Both the position numbers and the translations under genes were made by a program. This document shows positions 45,587-54,550 of a stretch of 64,000 nt of DNA, piece by piece (positions within the stretch are counted from its first letter, which is position 1; the number at the start of each line of letters is the position of its first letter). The stretch is from assembly GCA_018817385.1 (NCBI GenBank), contig JAHIUA010000088.1, positions 19,317-83,316 of the forward strand, given 5' to 3'. The stretch comes from Pseudomonadota bacterium. GTDB lineage: Bacteria; Desulfobacterota; Desulfobulbia; Desulfobulbales; Desulfocapsaceae. The notes under the pieces were generated by a model that was not told the DNA's origin, made no database searches, and worked only from the letters and a program-made list of their open reading frames with translations.

Positions 45587-46620
45587 ACACTCAACGCAAT
45601 ACAATTCTTCTTGTTGATGATATCCCCGCTAATATCAAGATTCTGGTCGGGGCTCTCCGGGAGAGTTATCGTCTTGTTGTGGCAACCAATGGTCTTGATG
45701 CCATTAAGGCGGCCTTGGAGAAAAAACCGGACCTCATCCTTCTCGATGTGATGATGCCGGGTATGGATGGCTACGAGGTATGTAAGCGCTTGAAGGCACA
45801 GGCAGAGACGGTCAACATTCCGATTATTTTCGTGACAGCCATGGACGAAGAGAAGGACGAGACCCGCGGCTTTCTTCTCGGAGCCGTCGATTTTATTGTC
45901 AAACCGGTGAGGCCGGTGATCGTCAAGGCCAGGGTTCAGACCCATATTGCTCTGCGCGTGGCCCAGCGTGAGCTGCAGCGGCACAGAGACGAATTGGAAG
46001 AAATGATCTATGAGCGAACCAGAGAGTTGCGGGAGGCCCAGGTTGAGATCACCAGCAGGCTGGTTCAGGCAGCCGAGTATCATGACCATCAAACCAGTCG
46101 CCATACTACCAGAATGGCTCATTATTGTGTGATTCTGGGACGGGCCCATGGTATGAAAGAGCATGAGCTTACACTCTTTTTCCATGCCAGTGCGATGCAT
46201 GATATTGGTAAATTAGGGGTCAGTGATGGTATATTGCATAAAAAAGGAAGGCTGACCCCGGATGAGTTTGAGGAGATGAAGCGCCACACCCTCATTGGAG
46301 CAGATCTCTTGTACGGGTCAGAAAACGAACTGATGAATCTGGCCCATTTGATTGCCCTTACCCATCATGAAAAGTGGGATGGAACTGGTTTCCCCCTGGG
46401 CTTGAAGGAAGAGGAAATTCCCTTCGCCGGGCGTGTGGCGGCGCTGTGTGATGTCTTTGATGCCCTTTCTTCAGAGCGGCCATATAAAGAAGCCTGGTCG
46501 CTGGAGGAGGCGAGAAAGGTTGTTGTAGAACAGAAAGGAATTCACTTTGATCCGTATGTGGTGGAGTTGTTTGAGGAGAATTATGCAAAAATTGAGGATG
46601 TCTATCGTCGGGTACAATAG
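45583..46620 (+). CDS. RpfG-type response regulator with HD-GYP domain
   Basis: 345 residues. Receiver domain 1-120 with Asp55 (LLDVMMPGMDG), a coiled linker (ELQRHRDELEEMIYERTREL), then an HD-GYP phosphodiesterase domain: HD at 206-207 (AMHDIGKLGV), HHEKWDGTGFPLGL near 264 and AALCDVFDAL near 285. The GYP variant here is GFP. Expected activity: hydrolysis of cyclic di-GMP, switched by phosphorylation. The start overlaps the upstream kinase stop, which implies a coupled kinase-regulator pair. Confidence 0.93.
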   Translation: MNTQRNTILLVDDIPANIKILVGALRESYRLVVATNGLDAIKAALEKKPDLILLDVMMPGMDGYEVCKRLKAQAETVNIPIIFVTAMDEEKDETRGFLLGAVDFIVKPVRPVIVKARVQTHIALRVAQRELQRHRDELEEMIYERTRELREAQVEITSRLVQAAEYHDHQTSRHTTRMAHYCVILGRAHGMKEHELTLFFHASAMHDIGKLGVSDGILHKKGRLTPDEFEEMKRHTLIGADLLYGSENELMNLAHLIALTHHEKWDGTGFPLGLKEEEIPFAGRVAALCDVFDALSSERPYKEAWSLEEARKVVVEQKGIHFDPYVVELFEENYAKIEDVYRRVQ

Positions 46621-46695
46621 CTGAAGGGTACCTAAACTCTTACATGGGCAGGGGAGAAAAGCTTTTATGAGTACTCCGTTGAGCTGTAGTGGAAC

Positions 46696-48642
46696 ATGAT
46701 GGTTGATCGTAAAATAGTAAAAGACTTGAATCCTCTCTTTGAGGAACTACTCGAGGACAGGACCAGGCGATTGGAAGAATTACTCCGTTTTGAGCAGGAT
46801 CTTATTGATGCTATTCCTATCCCCGTGTTTTTTCAGGATGCAGAATGCTACTACCTGGGAGCAAACAGTGCCTTTGCCACATTCTTAGGTGTTGATCTGG
46901 AGAGCTTGCCGGAGTCTGATCTGTATCAGTTGTTGAGTCCTGCTGCCGAGGAAAAAATTCGGGCTATTGACTTAAAAATTCTCAGGCAAGGGGGAGAGGA
47001 ATCCTTTGAAGGCACCGTACAGATTCCTGGAAATCCCGAATGTCCGGTCAGTTATCATAAATCTGTAATAAGGGGTGGTGATGGGAGTGTGGTAGGGCTT
47101 GCTACGACCCTCTTTGATCTGACCGAGCAGAGAAAAATACAGCAGAAACTTCAGGAAGAATCAGCTCAGAAACAGGCTATTCTTGATGGATTTCCAGGGA
47201 TGCTGGCCCTGTTGGACCGGGAGGCCCGAGTCCTGTGGACTAATAATAGCTTTCCCCCCCTGACTGTCGAGGATAATCTTTTTTGTTATCAGCTCTTTCA
47301 TGATCGTGAAGAGAGTTGTAGTGACTGTCCGGTTTTGAAAAGCCTGAAGACCGGGAAAGTGGAAAGCGGTATTGTAGAGATCGAGTCTGTTTCTAAGCCA
47401 AATGAGAAGAAGACCCTTGAGGTGGTTGGTACCCCCATTAAAGATATAAATGGACAGGTGACCAGCATCTTTGTCATGGGGCGGGATGTCAGTGCTCAGA
47501 TTGATCTTGAGCAACAGCTCCGCCATTCGCAGAAGATGGAGGCGGTTGGAACCCTGGCTGGCGGGATAGCCCATGATTTTAATAATGTTTTGACTCCAAT
47601 TATGGGGTATGCCGAAATCATGCGGCTTATGGCCAAGAGGGAGGGAGAGGATGGGAGCTCTTCTCAGCAGTATGTCAATGAGATTCTCATGGCAGCCAAA
47701 AGGGCCAAAAACCTGGTGGAGCAGATCTTAACTTTTTCCCGTAGTCGTGAGCAAAAAGAATTACCCCAGTATTTGCATCCTATTATCAAAGAGGTGCTTA
47801 AACTGATGCGTGTGACGTTACCTGCCACAATCGAAATTCACCAGGAAATAAGCACAGAGTGTGGAAAAGTTTCCATTGATCCTGTTCAGTTTCATCAGAT
47901 CCTGATTAATCTCTGTACCAACAGTGCTCAGGCCATTGGCGATGCCCAGGGAAAACTCAATATCTGCTTGACTAAGGGAGAGCGCATTGAGGATGGCGGA
48001 GAATGGGTGGAGCTCAGTGTGGCTGATTCCGGTTGTGGGATAGACAAGGCCATTCAGCAGAGAATATTTGATCCCTATTTCACTACCAAGGAAAAGAGTC
48101 ACGGAACCGGTATGGGACTTGCCATGGTGCATGGTATCGTTTCTCGCTGGGGCGGAAAGATTGAACTGGAGAGTGAACCAGGAAAGGGCACCGTTTTTCG
48201 ACTCTACTTCCCTCTTGCCGAAATGGAGAGCCAGGCCGTAGTGGGAGAGGGGGCAATTGCCGGTTTGGGAGGCAATGAACACATCCTGGTGGTTGATGAT
48301 GAGGAACAGGTAGTGAAGGTGACCGGTGAACTCCTTGAGGCCCTGGGCTATAAAGTGACCGGATGCTCCTCGGCCCAGGAGGCCCTGCTCAAGTTCGCCG
48401 CTGCTCCCGACGAATTTGATTTGATGATTACTGATTTGACCATGCCCTATCTGACAGGTATGGAACTCTGTGAGGAGGCCCAACTGCGGCGAAAGGATTT
48501 TCCGGTGATCCTGTGTACAGGCCATGCCAATAAGCTTTCGGAAGAGACATTGTCGGCTGCCGGATTTTCGTCCTGGTTTACCAAGCCGGTGTCACTTCAG
48601 GATATTGCCACAACTGTGCGCGCTGTCCTTGATAAGCACTGA
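46696..48642 (+). CDS. PAS-containing hybrid histidine kinase with C-terminal receiver
   Basis: 648 residues with no membrane segment. PAS domain 1 (about 35-150: [20 protein letters not shown]) is followed by a PAS-like segment (about 165-275) bearing a CSDCPVLK cysteine motif. HisKA has His293 (GGIAHDFNN) and the ATPase domain [22 protein letters not shown] and [13 protein letters not shown]. The receiver has Asp580 ([12 protein letters not shown]). This architecture matches cytoplasmic NtrB-like hybrid kinases common in Deltaproteobacteria. It lies 75 bases after the HD-GYP gene on the same strand and may belong to the same unit. The second of the tandem ATGs (46699) is an alternative start. 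Confidence 0.93.
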   Translation: MMVDRKIVKDLNPLFEELLEDRTRRLEELLRFEQDLIDAIPIPVFFQDAECYYLGANSAFATFLGVDLESLPESDLYQLLSPAAEEKIRAIDLKILRQGGEESFEGTVQIPGNPECPVSYHKSVIRGGDGSVVGLATTLFDLTEQRKIQQKLQEESAQKQAILDGFPGMLALLDREARVLWTNNSFPPLTVEDNLFCYQLFHDREESCSDCPVLKSLKTGKVESGIVEIESVSKPNEKKTLEVVGTPIKDINGQVTSIFVMGRDVSAQIDLEQQLRHSQKMEAVGTLAGGIAHDFNNVLTPIMGYAEIMRLMAKREGEDGSSSQQYVNEILMAAKRAKNLVEQILTFSRSREQKELPQYLHPIIKEVLKLMRVTLPATIEIHQEISTECGKVSIDPVQFHQILINLCTNSAQAIGDAQGKLNICLTKGERIEDGGEWVELSVADSGCGIDKAIQQRIFDPYFTTKEKSHGTGMGLAMVHGIVSRWGGKIELESEPGKGTVFRLYFPLAEMESQAVVGEGAIAGLGGNEHILVVDDEEQVVKVTGELLEALGYKVTGCSSAQEALLKFAAAPDEFDLMITDLTMPYLTGMELCEEAQLRRKDFPVILCTGHANKLSEETLSAAGFSSWFTKPVSLQDIATTVRAVLDKH

Positions 48643-48690
48643 GCACCGCACCTGAACCTGTATAGTAGTTGGGAGTTTTTGTGTCCTTTT

Positions 48691-48723
48691 ATCTTGTTAC
48701 ACCGCTTTGCAGTGTAACAAGAT
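48691..48723. repeat. 12-bp perfect inverted repeat after the hybrid kinase gene
   Basis: ATCTTGTTACAC (48691-48702) and its exact complement (48712-48723) surround a nine-base loop. There is no T-run on either strand after the stem. It sits between convergent genes and could still help transcription end or mRNA stability. A GTGTAACACCGCT motif resembling part of it recurs near 50329-50341. Confidence 0.5.
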
Positions 48724-48809
48724 CCTTGGTTTCCGGGCCAAGAATCGCTGGCTTCTCGGATCCATTTGTGGGGCCAGTACCACAGTCTTTCCTTTTTTCC
48801 CCTCTCTTC

Positions 48810-49214
48810 TTATCGTAATTCTCTATTTATCAGGCTGAGCTGTTCATTTAAGGTCCAGAAATCGTAAATGATACCGACCATAAAGAGTCCGCCGGTCAAG
48901 AGATAGAGAATCCCGCTGATCCATTTTCCCTGGTAGAAACGGTGAATGCCGAACAGGCCGAGGAAGGTGAGGAGGATCCAGGCAATGTTGTAATCAATGG
49001 GGCCGGGCTGGAATTTTATATTTGCATCTCGGCTCATCCCAGGAATGAGAAACAGGTCTATGAACCAGCCGATAAAAAAGAGGCCGAGGGTACAAAAATA
49101 GAGGGTTCCGGTCAGTGGGCGCCCATAGTAAAAACGGTGGGCACCGAGAAAACCGAAAATCCAGAGGATATAGCCGATAACCGGAGTATGGGTTTTTTCA
49201 TACTGATCTTCCAT
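48810..49214 (-). CDS. Protein with two TM2 domains
   Basis: 134 residues from ATG 49214, chosen because AGAGGA lies upstream and the TM2 fold starts soon after. An ATG at 49256, overlapping the nagZ stop, would add 14 residues. There are two copies of the TM2 pattern: IFGFLGAHRFYYGRPLTGTL near 18 and FLGLFGIHRFYQGKWISGIL near 83, each with two membrane helices. TM2 proteins are small membrane proteins of poorly known function. The first copy is followed by FIGWFIDLFLIPGM. It follows nagZ directly and is probably cotranscribed with it. Confidence 0.85.
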   Translation of the reverse strand: MEDQYEKTHTPVIGYILWIFGFLGAHRFYYGRPLTGTLYFCTLGLFFIGWFIDLFLIPGMSRDANIKFQPGPIDYNIAWILLTFLGLFGIHRFYQGKWISGILYLLTGGLFMVGIIYDFWTLNEQLSLINRELR

Positions 49215-49249
49215 AAGGTGTTCCTCTGCTCTTGTGGATAAGGTGTCGT

Positions 49250-50284
49250 TCAGCATTGCAATTGATCTTTTAGTTTTCTGACCCGTTCCCAGGCCGAATA
49301 AATCCTTGTTTCAGGAATCCTGTTTTCTTTTACTGCCAGAATAACGGCGGCAATGATTCGCTGGAGAATTCCCGGGGCATGGTCAAGATTGTTTCCAATT
49401 ATAATCATATCGATCCCTGCCGCAAGGGACTGACAAACTGCTTCTTCTAGTCCGTATTTGTCGGTAATAGCCTTCATCTGCAGATCGTCGGTAATGGTTA
49501 GGCCATGATAGCCCAGCTGTTCGCGGAGAAGTCCGCTGACAACGGCAGGAGAGAGGCTGGTTGGATAGTCAGGGTCAAGTCTTTCATGGAAGAGGTGGCC
49601 AAGCATTATGCTGTCGGCCAGGCCCTTCTGGATTAGAGTTCTGAAAGGGATCAACTCTTCCTGCTGCCAACTGCTACTGATATCTGTGAAACCGAGGTGG
49701 GAGTCTGCTTGCGAACTGCCGTGGCCAGGGAAGTGTTTGAGGCAGGAGAGGATGTTGTAGTTTCGATGTGCCTTGATCCAGGCAGTAGTATGACGAATGA
49801 CGCAGTCAGGATCGGCTGAAAAGCTTCGTTGCAGGTTTCCGATAACAGGGTTTTTCGGGAAACTATTGAGGTCGACCACTGGCGCCAGGTTGAAATTGAT
49901 GCCCAGAGCATGCAGGGTAGCGGCAGTGCATGCTGCATGGATATGAGTAAGTGTCGTGTCATCTTTCCTGCCCAGTTCGGCAGCACTGGCTGTTTCAGGA
50001 AATCCCCTCTCGGGTTTCAGCCTCCTTACCAGTCCGCCTTCCTGATCAATGGCAATGAGTAAGGGGGTGGAGGAATAGCTCTGTAACGATGTGTTTAAAG
50101 CTCTGACCTGGGCTGCACTGATAATATTATTCTGTTCTTGTTTTTCTGCCAGCAGCCTGTCAAAGAGGATCACCCCACCCAGATTTCTTTTGCTGAGGTC
50201 TACTGCTATGGGATGCCTGGCGTCAACCGAAGTCCCTTTGAAGCCAAGAAGAAAGAGTTGACCGATTATTTTTTCAAGTTCCAT
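49250..50284 (-). CDS. nagZ: Beta-N-acetylhexosaminidase NagZ (GH3)
   Basis: 344 residues, a family 3 glycoside hydrolase of murein recycling that removes GlcNAc from GlcNAc-anhydroMurNAc peptides. Motifs are IDQEGGLVRRL near 79, the substrate loop KHFPGHGSSQADSHLG near 182 with its catalytic His/Asp pair, and the nucleophile Asp in LTITDDLQMKAI near 265. No signal peptide is seen, consistent with a cytoplasmic enzyme. It is single-domain. The gene end overlaps the possible long form of the TM2 gene. Confidence 0.93.
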   Translation of the reverse strand: MELEKIIGQLFLLGFKGTSVDARHPIAVDLSKRNLGGVILFDRLLAEKQEQNNIISAAQVRALNTSLQSYSSTPLLIAIDQEGGLVRRLKPERGFPETASAAELGRKDDTTLTHIHAACTAATLHALGINFNLAPVVDLNSFPKNPVIGNLQRSFSADPDCVIRHTTAWIKAHRNYNILSCLKHFPGHGSSQADSHLGFTDISSSWQQEELIPFRTLIQKGLADSIMLGHLFHERLDPDYPTSLSPAVVSGLLREQLGYHGLTITDDLQMKAITDKYGLEEAVCQSLAAGIDMIIIGNNLDHAPGILQRIIAAVILAVKENRIPETRIYSAWERVRKLKDQLQC

Positions 50285-50602
50285 GGAGTATAAAAAAAGG
50301 TAAGGGGCTGAACTGTGTTTTTGGGGAGTGTAACACCGCTAACAGAAAAAAAACAGGAGCAATATTTTGACAACAGCGACTGCCATGATTTTCCGAATCC
50401 TAGCAGCAAACCTCTGCTTTGTCAAAAAAATGACAATTCGAGGCGATGGTGATCGAAAATTTTTTGAAAAAACATGGTGGGTCATTTTTTTGAACCTTTT
50501 CAGATGAAAAGGACTTGTTTGACAACATCCTGATATGTTTTTATAAATATAATAACGGATTGTAGCGGCCATTGGGCTGGGATTGAAATACCAAATCGTA
50601 AT

Positions 50603-50616
50603 GGCATGTTGTTTGC
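50603..50616 (+). promoter_or_regulatory. Sigma-54 (-24/-12) promoter upstream of the diguanylate cyclase
   Basis: TGGCATGTTGTTTGCA carries GG at 50603-50604 and GC at 50615-50616 with exactly ten bases between, the sigma-54 spacing, and keeps the TGGCA and TTTGC cores. It lies about 93 bases before the GGDEF gene. The rest of the 50285-50708 gap is AT-rich, with TTGTCA/TGACAA inverted half-sites around 50419-50436 that could bind an activator. No gene is seen in the gap. Confidence 0.75.
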
Positions 50617-50708
50617 ATGGAATAAAACGGCAAGAATTTCTTAAAGTTTCTTACTTTTGAGTCGATATGACTAATAACCGTAAGAACTCTAATTAAAAGG
50701 ATTGAACA

Positions 50709-51722
50709 ATGAGTATGACAACGTCCATGTCGTTAAATAATTCATTCGATCATAAGGTCGGTGAGATCGATCAGGTAATGGTTGAACTTGATCACTTTCG
50801 CCGCCAGACAGAACGTCTTGATCTCATGAATAAATTGCACGGTCGTATGGCTGGTGTGCTGGAACTCTCAGGGATGATTGAGGCCTACTCGGTATGGCTG
50901 ATGCCCCATGTGGAGCACGAACTGGTTGGATACAATAATCATGTTCGTGCCAAGAAGCATCTCTTCTGTTCGGGACATGGGCCGAAGAGGCGTTCCATCA
51001 TCGCCTTTGCCGAGAAACTGCTGAACAACGGTGACCAGGAAGGACAAGCCTATATCAGTGAAGATGGACACTATGCCAACAAATGGCTTGTTGAGACTGC
51101 AGAAGATGCAGGCATTCTGATTATTCTTAAAGACGGGACCGCACTGAATACCGATGAGATTAATCTCATCAATGAGTCACTTCTTATCCTGATTGAATCG
51201 TTACGTCGGGCCCTGGAATATGAAGAACTTTTTGACAGTGCCAGAAAAGATGCCCTCACCGGCCTGGCCAATAGAAGGGTGTTTGATGAGCGTATCCATG
51301 GAATTATGGACGCCGCCAGGCGTTATAATCGTTCAGTAACCATGGCTTCACTGGATTTGGACTATTTCAAGCAGATCAATGATAATCTTGGCCATCAACA
51401 GGGTGATCGAGTGTTGAGGCAGGTGGCAGGGGTCTTTCAGCAGGCCATCCGGACAACAGATCTCCTGGTTCGTATGGGTGGGGATGAGTTTATTCTGGTG
51501 ATGGATGATACCAATGAGGAAAACGGCAGAATTCTTGCCGAGAGGCTCTGCGGGGCCGTTGATGGCCTGGAAATCTGGGCGGATCCAGAGACGAAGCTCG
51601 GTGTCTCCATCGGCATGACGCAGTGGCAGAAGGAAGAGAGTCTGGATGAATGGCTGGAACGAGTTGATGATATTCTCTACAACGCGAAGTCTGCCGGCCG
51701 GTCCCGAGTGAAGAATTCCTGA
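50709..51722 (+). CDS. Diguanylate cyclase (GGDEF domain)
   Basis: 337 residues, no membrane segment. The N-terminal 170 residues form an unassigned sensor region (HVEHELVGYNNHVRAKKHLF) that looks like a GAF/PAS-type or protein-binding module. From about 177 a GGDEF domain begins (DALTGLANRRVF), with the substrate motif GGDEF at 257-261. The inhibitory site RTTD is placed five residues before it, so product inhibition is expected. It should make cyclic di-GMP, opposite to the HD-GYP protein at 45583. Expression is probably sigma-54 dependent. Confidence 0.93.
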   Translation: MSMTTSMSLNNSFDHKVGEIDQVMVELDHFRRQTERLDLMNKLHGRMAGVLELSGMIEAYSVWLMPHVEHELVGYNNHVRAKKHLFCSGHGPKRRSIIAFAEKLLNNGDQEGQAYISEDGHYANKWLVETAEDAGILIILKDGTALNTDEINLINESLLILIESLRRALEYEELFDSARKDALTGLANRRVFDERIHGIMDAARRYNRSVTMASLDLDYFKQINDNLGHQQGDRVLRQVAGVFQQAIRTTDLLVRMGGDEFILVMDDTNEENGRILAERLCGAVDGLEIWADPETKLGVSIGMTQWQKEESLDEWLERVDDILYNAKSAGRSRVKNS

Positions 51723-51747
51723 TCAGGACAAAAAAAACCATGAAAAT

Positions 51748-51790
51748 AACAGAGGCCGATCCCGTCAGGGGTTGGCCTCTGTTGTTTTTA
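51748..51790. terminator. Intrinsic terminator between the GGDEF gene and the convergent - strand gene
   Basis: AACAGAGGCC (51748-51757) pairs with GGCCTCTGTT (51774-51783), followed by GTTTTTA on the + strand. On the opposite strand the T-tract is interrupted. It lies 25 bases after the cyclase stop. Confidence 0.85.
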
Positions 51791-51810
51791 TGGCAAAATT
51801 CGTAACGGCC

Positions 51811-52203
51811 TTATTCCAGGGTGATATTGATAGGAATAACGTGAAGCTCCTTACTGCGTTGATTGGTGTAGCCGAGAGACCATTCCTGACATGTGGCCCT
51901 GTCGCCGAGGAGTTTGTCGACGTCGGCTACAATACCTGCCACATTGATAATGGGATGACGGCTGAAGACCTGGGGGAGGCCCTGGGTCAGATTGCAGGCC
52001 AGGCAACAGCCAGGACGTTCATGGAGGTGGAGTTCCATGGTCAGTTTCTGTCCATTGCTCCCTCCGTAGACAAGTTCGATGTCATAGGCACCTTCGCTTG
52101 CATCACCAAACAGGGCTTCGAAAAAATCATTGCTACGTTCTTTGGGGAAGATCTGTTGCAGGATCTCTGTCGTAAAGAGTGTATCTATTGCTTTGGTATC
52201 CAT
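51811..52203 (-). CDS. Conserved delta-proteobacterial family protein of unknown function
   Basis: 130 residues, soluble. Features are LFTTEILQQIFPKERSNDFF, ASEGAYDIELVY, LHLHERPGCCLACNLTQGL, HPIINVAGIV and a final ELHVIPINITLE. I recall this pattern from a small family in sulfate reducers that databases sometimes misname after an animal homeobox protein; no homeodomain is present. The RPGxCLxCN segment suggests a metal or structural thiol site. The complementary + strand frame (51772-52353) has weaker protein character. It is convergent with the GGDEF gene and divergent from the helicase. Confidence 0.7.
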   Translation of the reverse strand: MDTKAIDTLFTTEILQQIFPKERSNDFFEALFGDASEGAYDIELVYGGSNGQKLTMELHLHERPGCCLACNLTQGLPQVFSRHPIINVAGIVADVDKLLGDRATCQEWSLGYTNQRSKELHVIPINITLE

Positions 52204-52349
52204 GGTTGGTTAACAGGGTTGAGGTTGTTTTGGTCGGTGGCCCTATTGCAAGGCAAAGGGCTGGAAACTGGTGCAAACCATTATAAACCTCCTGTCGTTC
52301 TTGTCAACCAACGTTGCAGGGTCAGAACCACTATGGTAGAGTGTTGTCC

Positions 52350-54539
52350 ATGAAAAATGACCTTAAGCAAACAGCTGTTACCTCTTCAGTTTCTTTTGTT
52401 AACCTCTCAGAGTTGAATCCTTCCCAGCGGCAAGCCGTCACTACCACTGAGGGTCCTCTGCTTGTTATCGCAGGTGCAGGAAGTGGCAAGACCCGGACAC
52501 TGGTTTATCGGGTGGCCCATCTCCTGGAACAGGGAGTTGCACCAGACAAAATACTGCTGCTCACCTTTACCCGCAAAGCCTCGCAAGAGATGCTCTGGCG
52601 TGCCGGGACCTTACTCAATGACTCCTGCAACCGCGTTGTGGGCGGAACCTTTCATGGTATCGCCAACATGCTTCTCCGTCGTTATGGACACCATCTGGGA
52701 TTTGGCTCTACTTTCACCATTATTGATCGTGCTGATGCCGAAGGGATCGTCAATTTGTTGAAAGGTTCCCTGGGCCTCACCGGACGAGATAAACAGTTTC
52801 CCAGCAAACGGGTGCTGATCAACATGCTCTCCGGTTCTGTCAATAAATCCATTGCCCTGGATGATCTGATTTACGAACAGTTTTCCCACCTCAGTGAACA
52901 TGTTGATGATATATTGAATCTTGAACGTCACTATAGGGAGTTCAAATTTAACAACGGGCTCATGGATTATGATGATCTGTTGGTGAACTGGAAGCGATTG
53001 CTGCAGGATGTACCGGAAGCTCGCCAGGAGATCGCTGGTCGCTACTCCCATATTATGGTGGATGAATATCAGGACACTAACCTTATTCAGGCCGATATCG
53101 TTCGTCTCCTGGCCCATGGTCATGACAACGTGATGGTCGTGGGGGATGACTCCCAGTCTATCTATTCATTTCGTGGCGCTGATTTTTATAATATTATGCG
53201 CTTTCCCAAGATTTTTGCCGAGACCACGATCATTAAGCTGGAAGAGAATTATCGTTCCAGTCAGCCTATCCTTTCCCTGACCAATGATATTATTCGTAAT
53301 GCAGCGGAAAAATATACCAAGACCCTTTTTACTCAGATTGCAGGTGATCGCAAGCCGTGCCTCTTTGCCGGCCGTAACGAACGGGAGGAGGCCGCCTTTG
53401 TTATTCGTAAGATAGGGGAGTTGCAGGCAGCGGGAGTGGATCTTGCCAATATTGCCGTCCTCTTTCGCTCTGGTTTTCATTCGTATAAGATTGAGCTCGA
53501 ATTGAATAGTGTCGGAGTGGAGTTTGAGAAGCGGGGCGGTTTGAAGCTTACCGAATCTGCCCATATGAAAGATGTGATAGCTTTTTTGCGCCTGCACGTG
53601 AATCCGGTGGATAGTCTGGCCTGGAACAGGATCCTCCTTCAGCTTGACAAGGTAGGACCCAAAACAGCACGAATGATTGCCGACACCATCAGTACTGCAG
53701 CGGATCCCCTCCAGGCTTTAGTCGAATACCCCAGTGGCAAGACCTGGAAAGAAGGGATTGCCAAACTGGCCCAGCTTTTTCAGGATATGGAAAAGGAATC
53801 GGCTCCGGGCGTTTTCTACGAACTGGTCATGGCCTACTATCAACCCCTCTTTGAGAAAATTTATCGCGATGATTTTCCTAAGAGGCAGAAAGATCTCGAT
53901 CAGTTAAAGAGTATTATCAGCGGATACGAAGACCTCCAGTCCTTTGTCGATGACACAACCCTTGATCCTCCGGAAACGGTCCCTGCACTTCAGGGTGGAG
54001 ACACGGAGAGATTGATCCTGTCCACCATCCATTCCGCCAAGGGACTGGAGTGGGATGCCGTTTTTGTCATTGGTCTGGCGGAGGGGCGTTTTCCCCATGC
54101 AGGAGCAGGGGTTGGCGAACAATGGGAGGAAGAGCGTCGTCTTCTCTATGTGGCTGCCACACGGGCCAGGAAATATCTTTATCTCACCTATCCGAGGGAG
54201 CTTATGACCCCGGATCGTCAGTTCCGTCGGGTGGGGATGTCTCCCTTTTTGTCGGAGCTGCGAGCAGGACTCTTTGAGCGGATTGATGGACAGGGCGGCC
54301 AGGGTGCGAAATTGCCATTCAGGCCATTATCTCCTGGGGTGGAGCGACCGCTTCCCCGCAGTAAAGGAAAAAAGAAGATATCCATGAGTGACCTGAAAAA
54401 AGGTGTCCGTGTCAAGCACCCCTTCTTTGGTGAGGGCAGCGTGCAAAGCCTTGGTCAGGGGCGCTCTGTCGATGTGGATTTTGAACGGCACGGTCTGAAG
54501 ACCCTGCATCTTGATTATGCCAAATTGACACTCCTCTAA
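52350..54539 (+). CDS. uvrD: UvrD/PcrA-type ATP-dependent DNA helicase
   Basis: 729 residues from ATG 52350; an upstream in-frame start gives no homology. A superfamily 1A helicase with 3'-5' polarity expected: Q-motif NPSQRQAV near 25, Walker A AGAGSGKTRTL near 42, motif II VDEYQDTN near 235, motif III GDDSQSIYSFRGA near 258, motif IV LEENYRSS near 290, HSAKGLEWDAVFVIGL near 560 and VAATRAR near 605. The C-terminal 45 residues (VRVKHPFFGEGSV) resemble the Tudor-like RNA-polymerase-binding end of PcrA/UvrD. Likely roles: repair and conflict resolution. folC starts 11 bases after the stop. Confidence 0.92.
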   Translation: MKNDLKQTAVTSSVSFVNLSELNPSQRQAVTTTEGPLLVIAGAGSGKTRTLVYRVAHLLEQGVAPDKILLLTFTRKASQEMLWRAGTLLNDSCNRVVGGTFHGIANMLLRRYGHHLGFGSTFTIIDRADAEGIVNLLKGSLGLTGRDKQFPSKRVLINMLSGSVNKSIALDDLIYEQFSHLSEHVDDILNLERHYREFKFNNGLMDYDDLLVNWKRLLQDVPEARQEIAGRYSHIMVDEYQDTNLIQADIVRLLAHGHDNVMVVGDDSQSIYSFRGADFYNIMRFPKIFAETTIIKLEENYRSSQPILSLTNDIIRNAAEKYTKTLFTQIAGDRKPCLFAGRNEREEAAFVIRKIGELQAAGVDLANIAVLFRSGFHSYKIELELNSVGVEFEKRGGLKLTESAHMKDVIAFLRLHVNPVDSLAWNRILLQLDKVGPKTARMIADTISTAADPLQALVEYPSGKTWKEGIAKLAQLFQDMEKESAPGVFYELVMAYYQPLFEKIYRDDFPKRQKDLDQLKSIISGYEDLQSFVDDTTLDPPETVPALQGGDTERLILSTIHSAKGLEWDAVFVIGLAEGRFPHAGAGVGEQWEEERRLLYVAATRARKYLYLTYPRELMTPDRQFRRVGMSPFLSELRAGLFERIDGQGGQGAKLPFRPLSPGVERPLPRSKGKKKISMSDLKKGVRVKHPFFGEGSVQSLGQGRSVDVDFERHGLKTLHLDYAKLTLL

Positions 54540-54550
54540 TCACTCCTCCT

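Noticed and set aside
50330..50600. Possible regulatory RNA in the gap before the GGDEF gene
   Set aside because: AT-rich with scattered short repeats, but no stable compound fold or known riboswitch motif could be recognised by eye.
51772..52353. 193-codon + strand frame
   Set aside because: It overlaps the - strand conserved family gene, includes terminator sequence at its start, and has weaker protein character.
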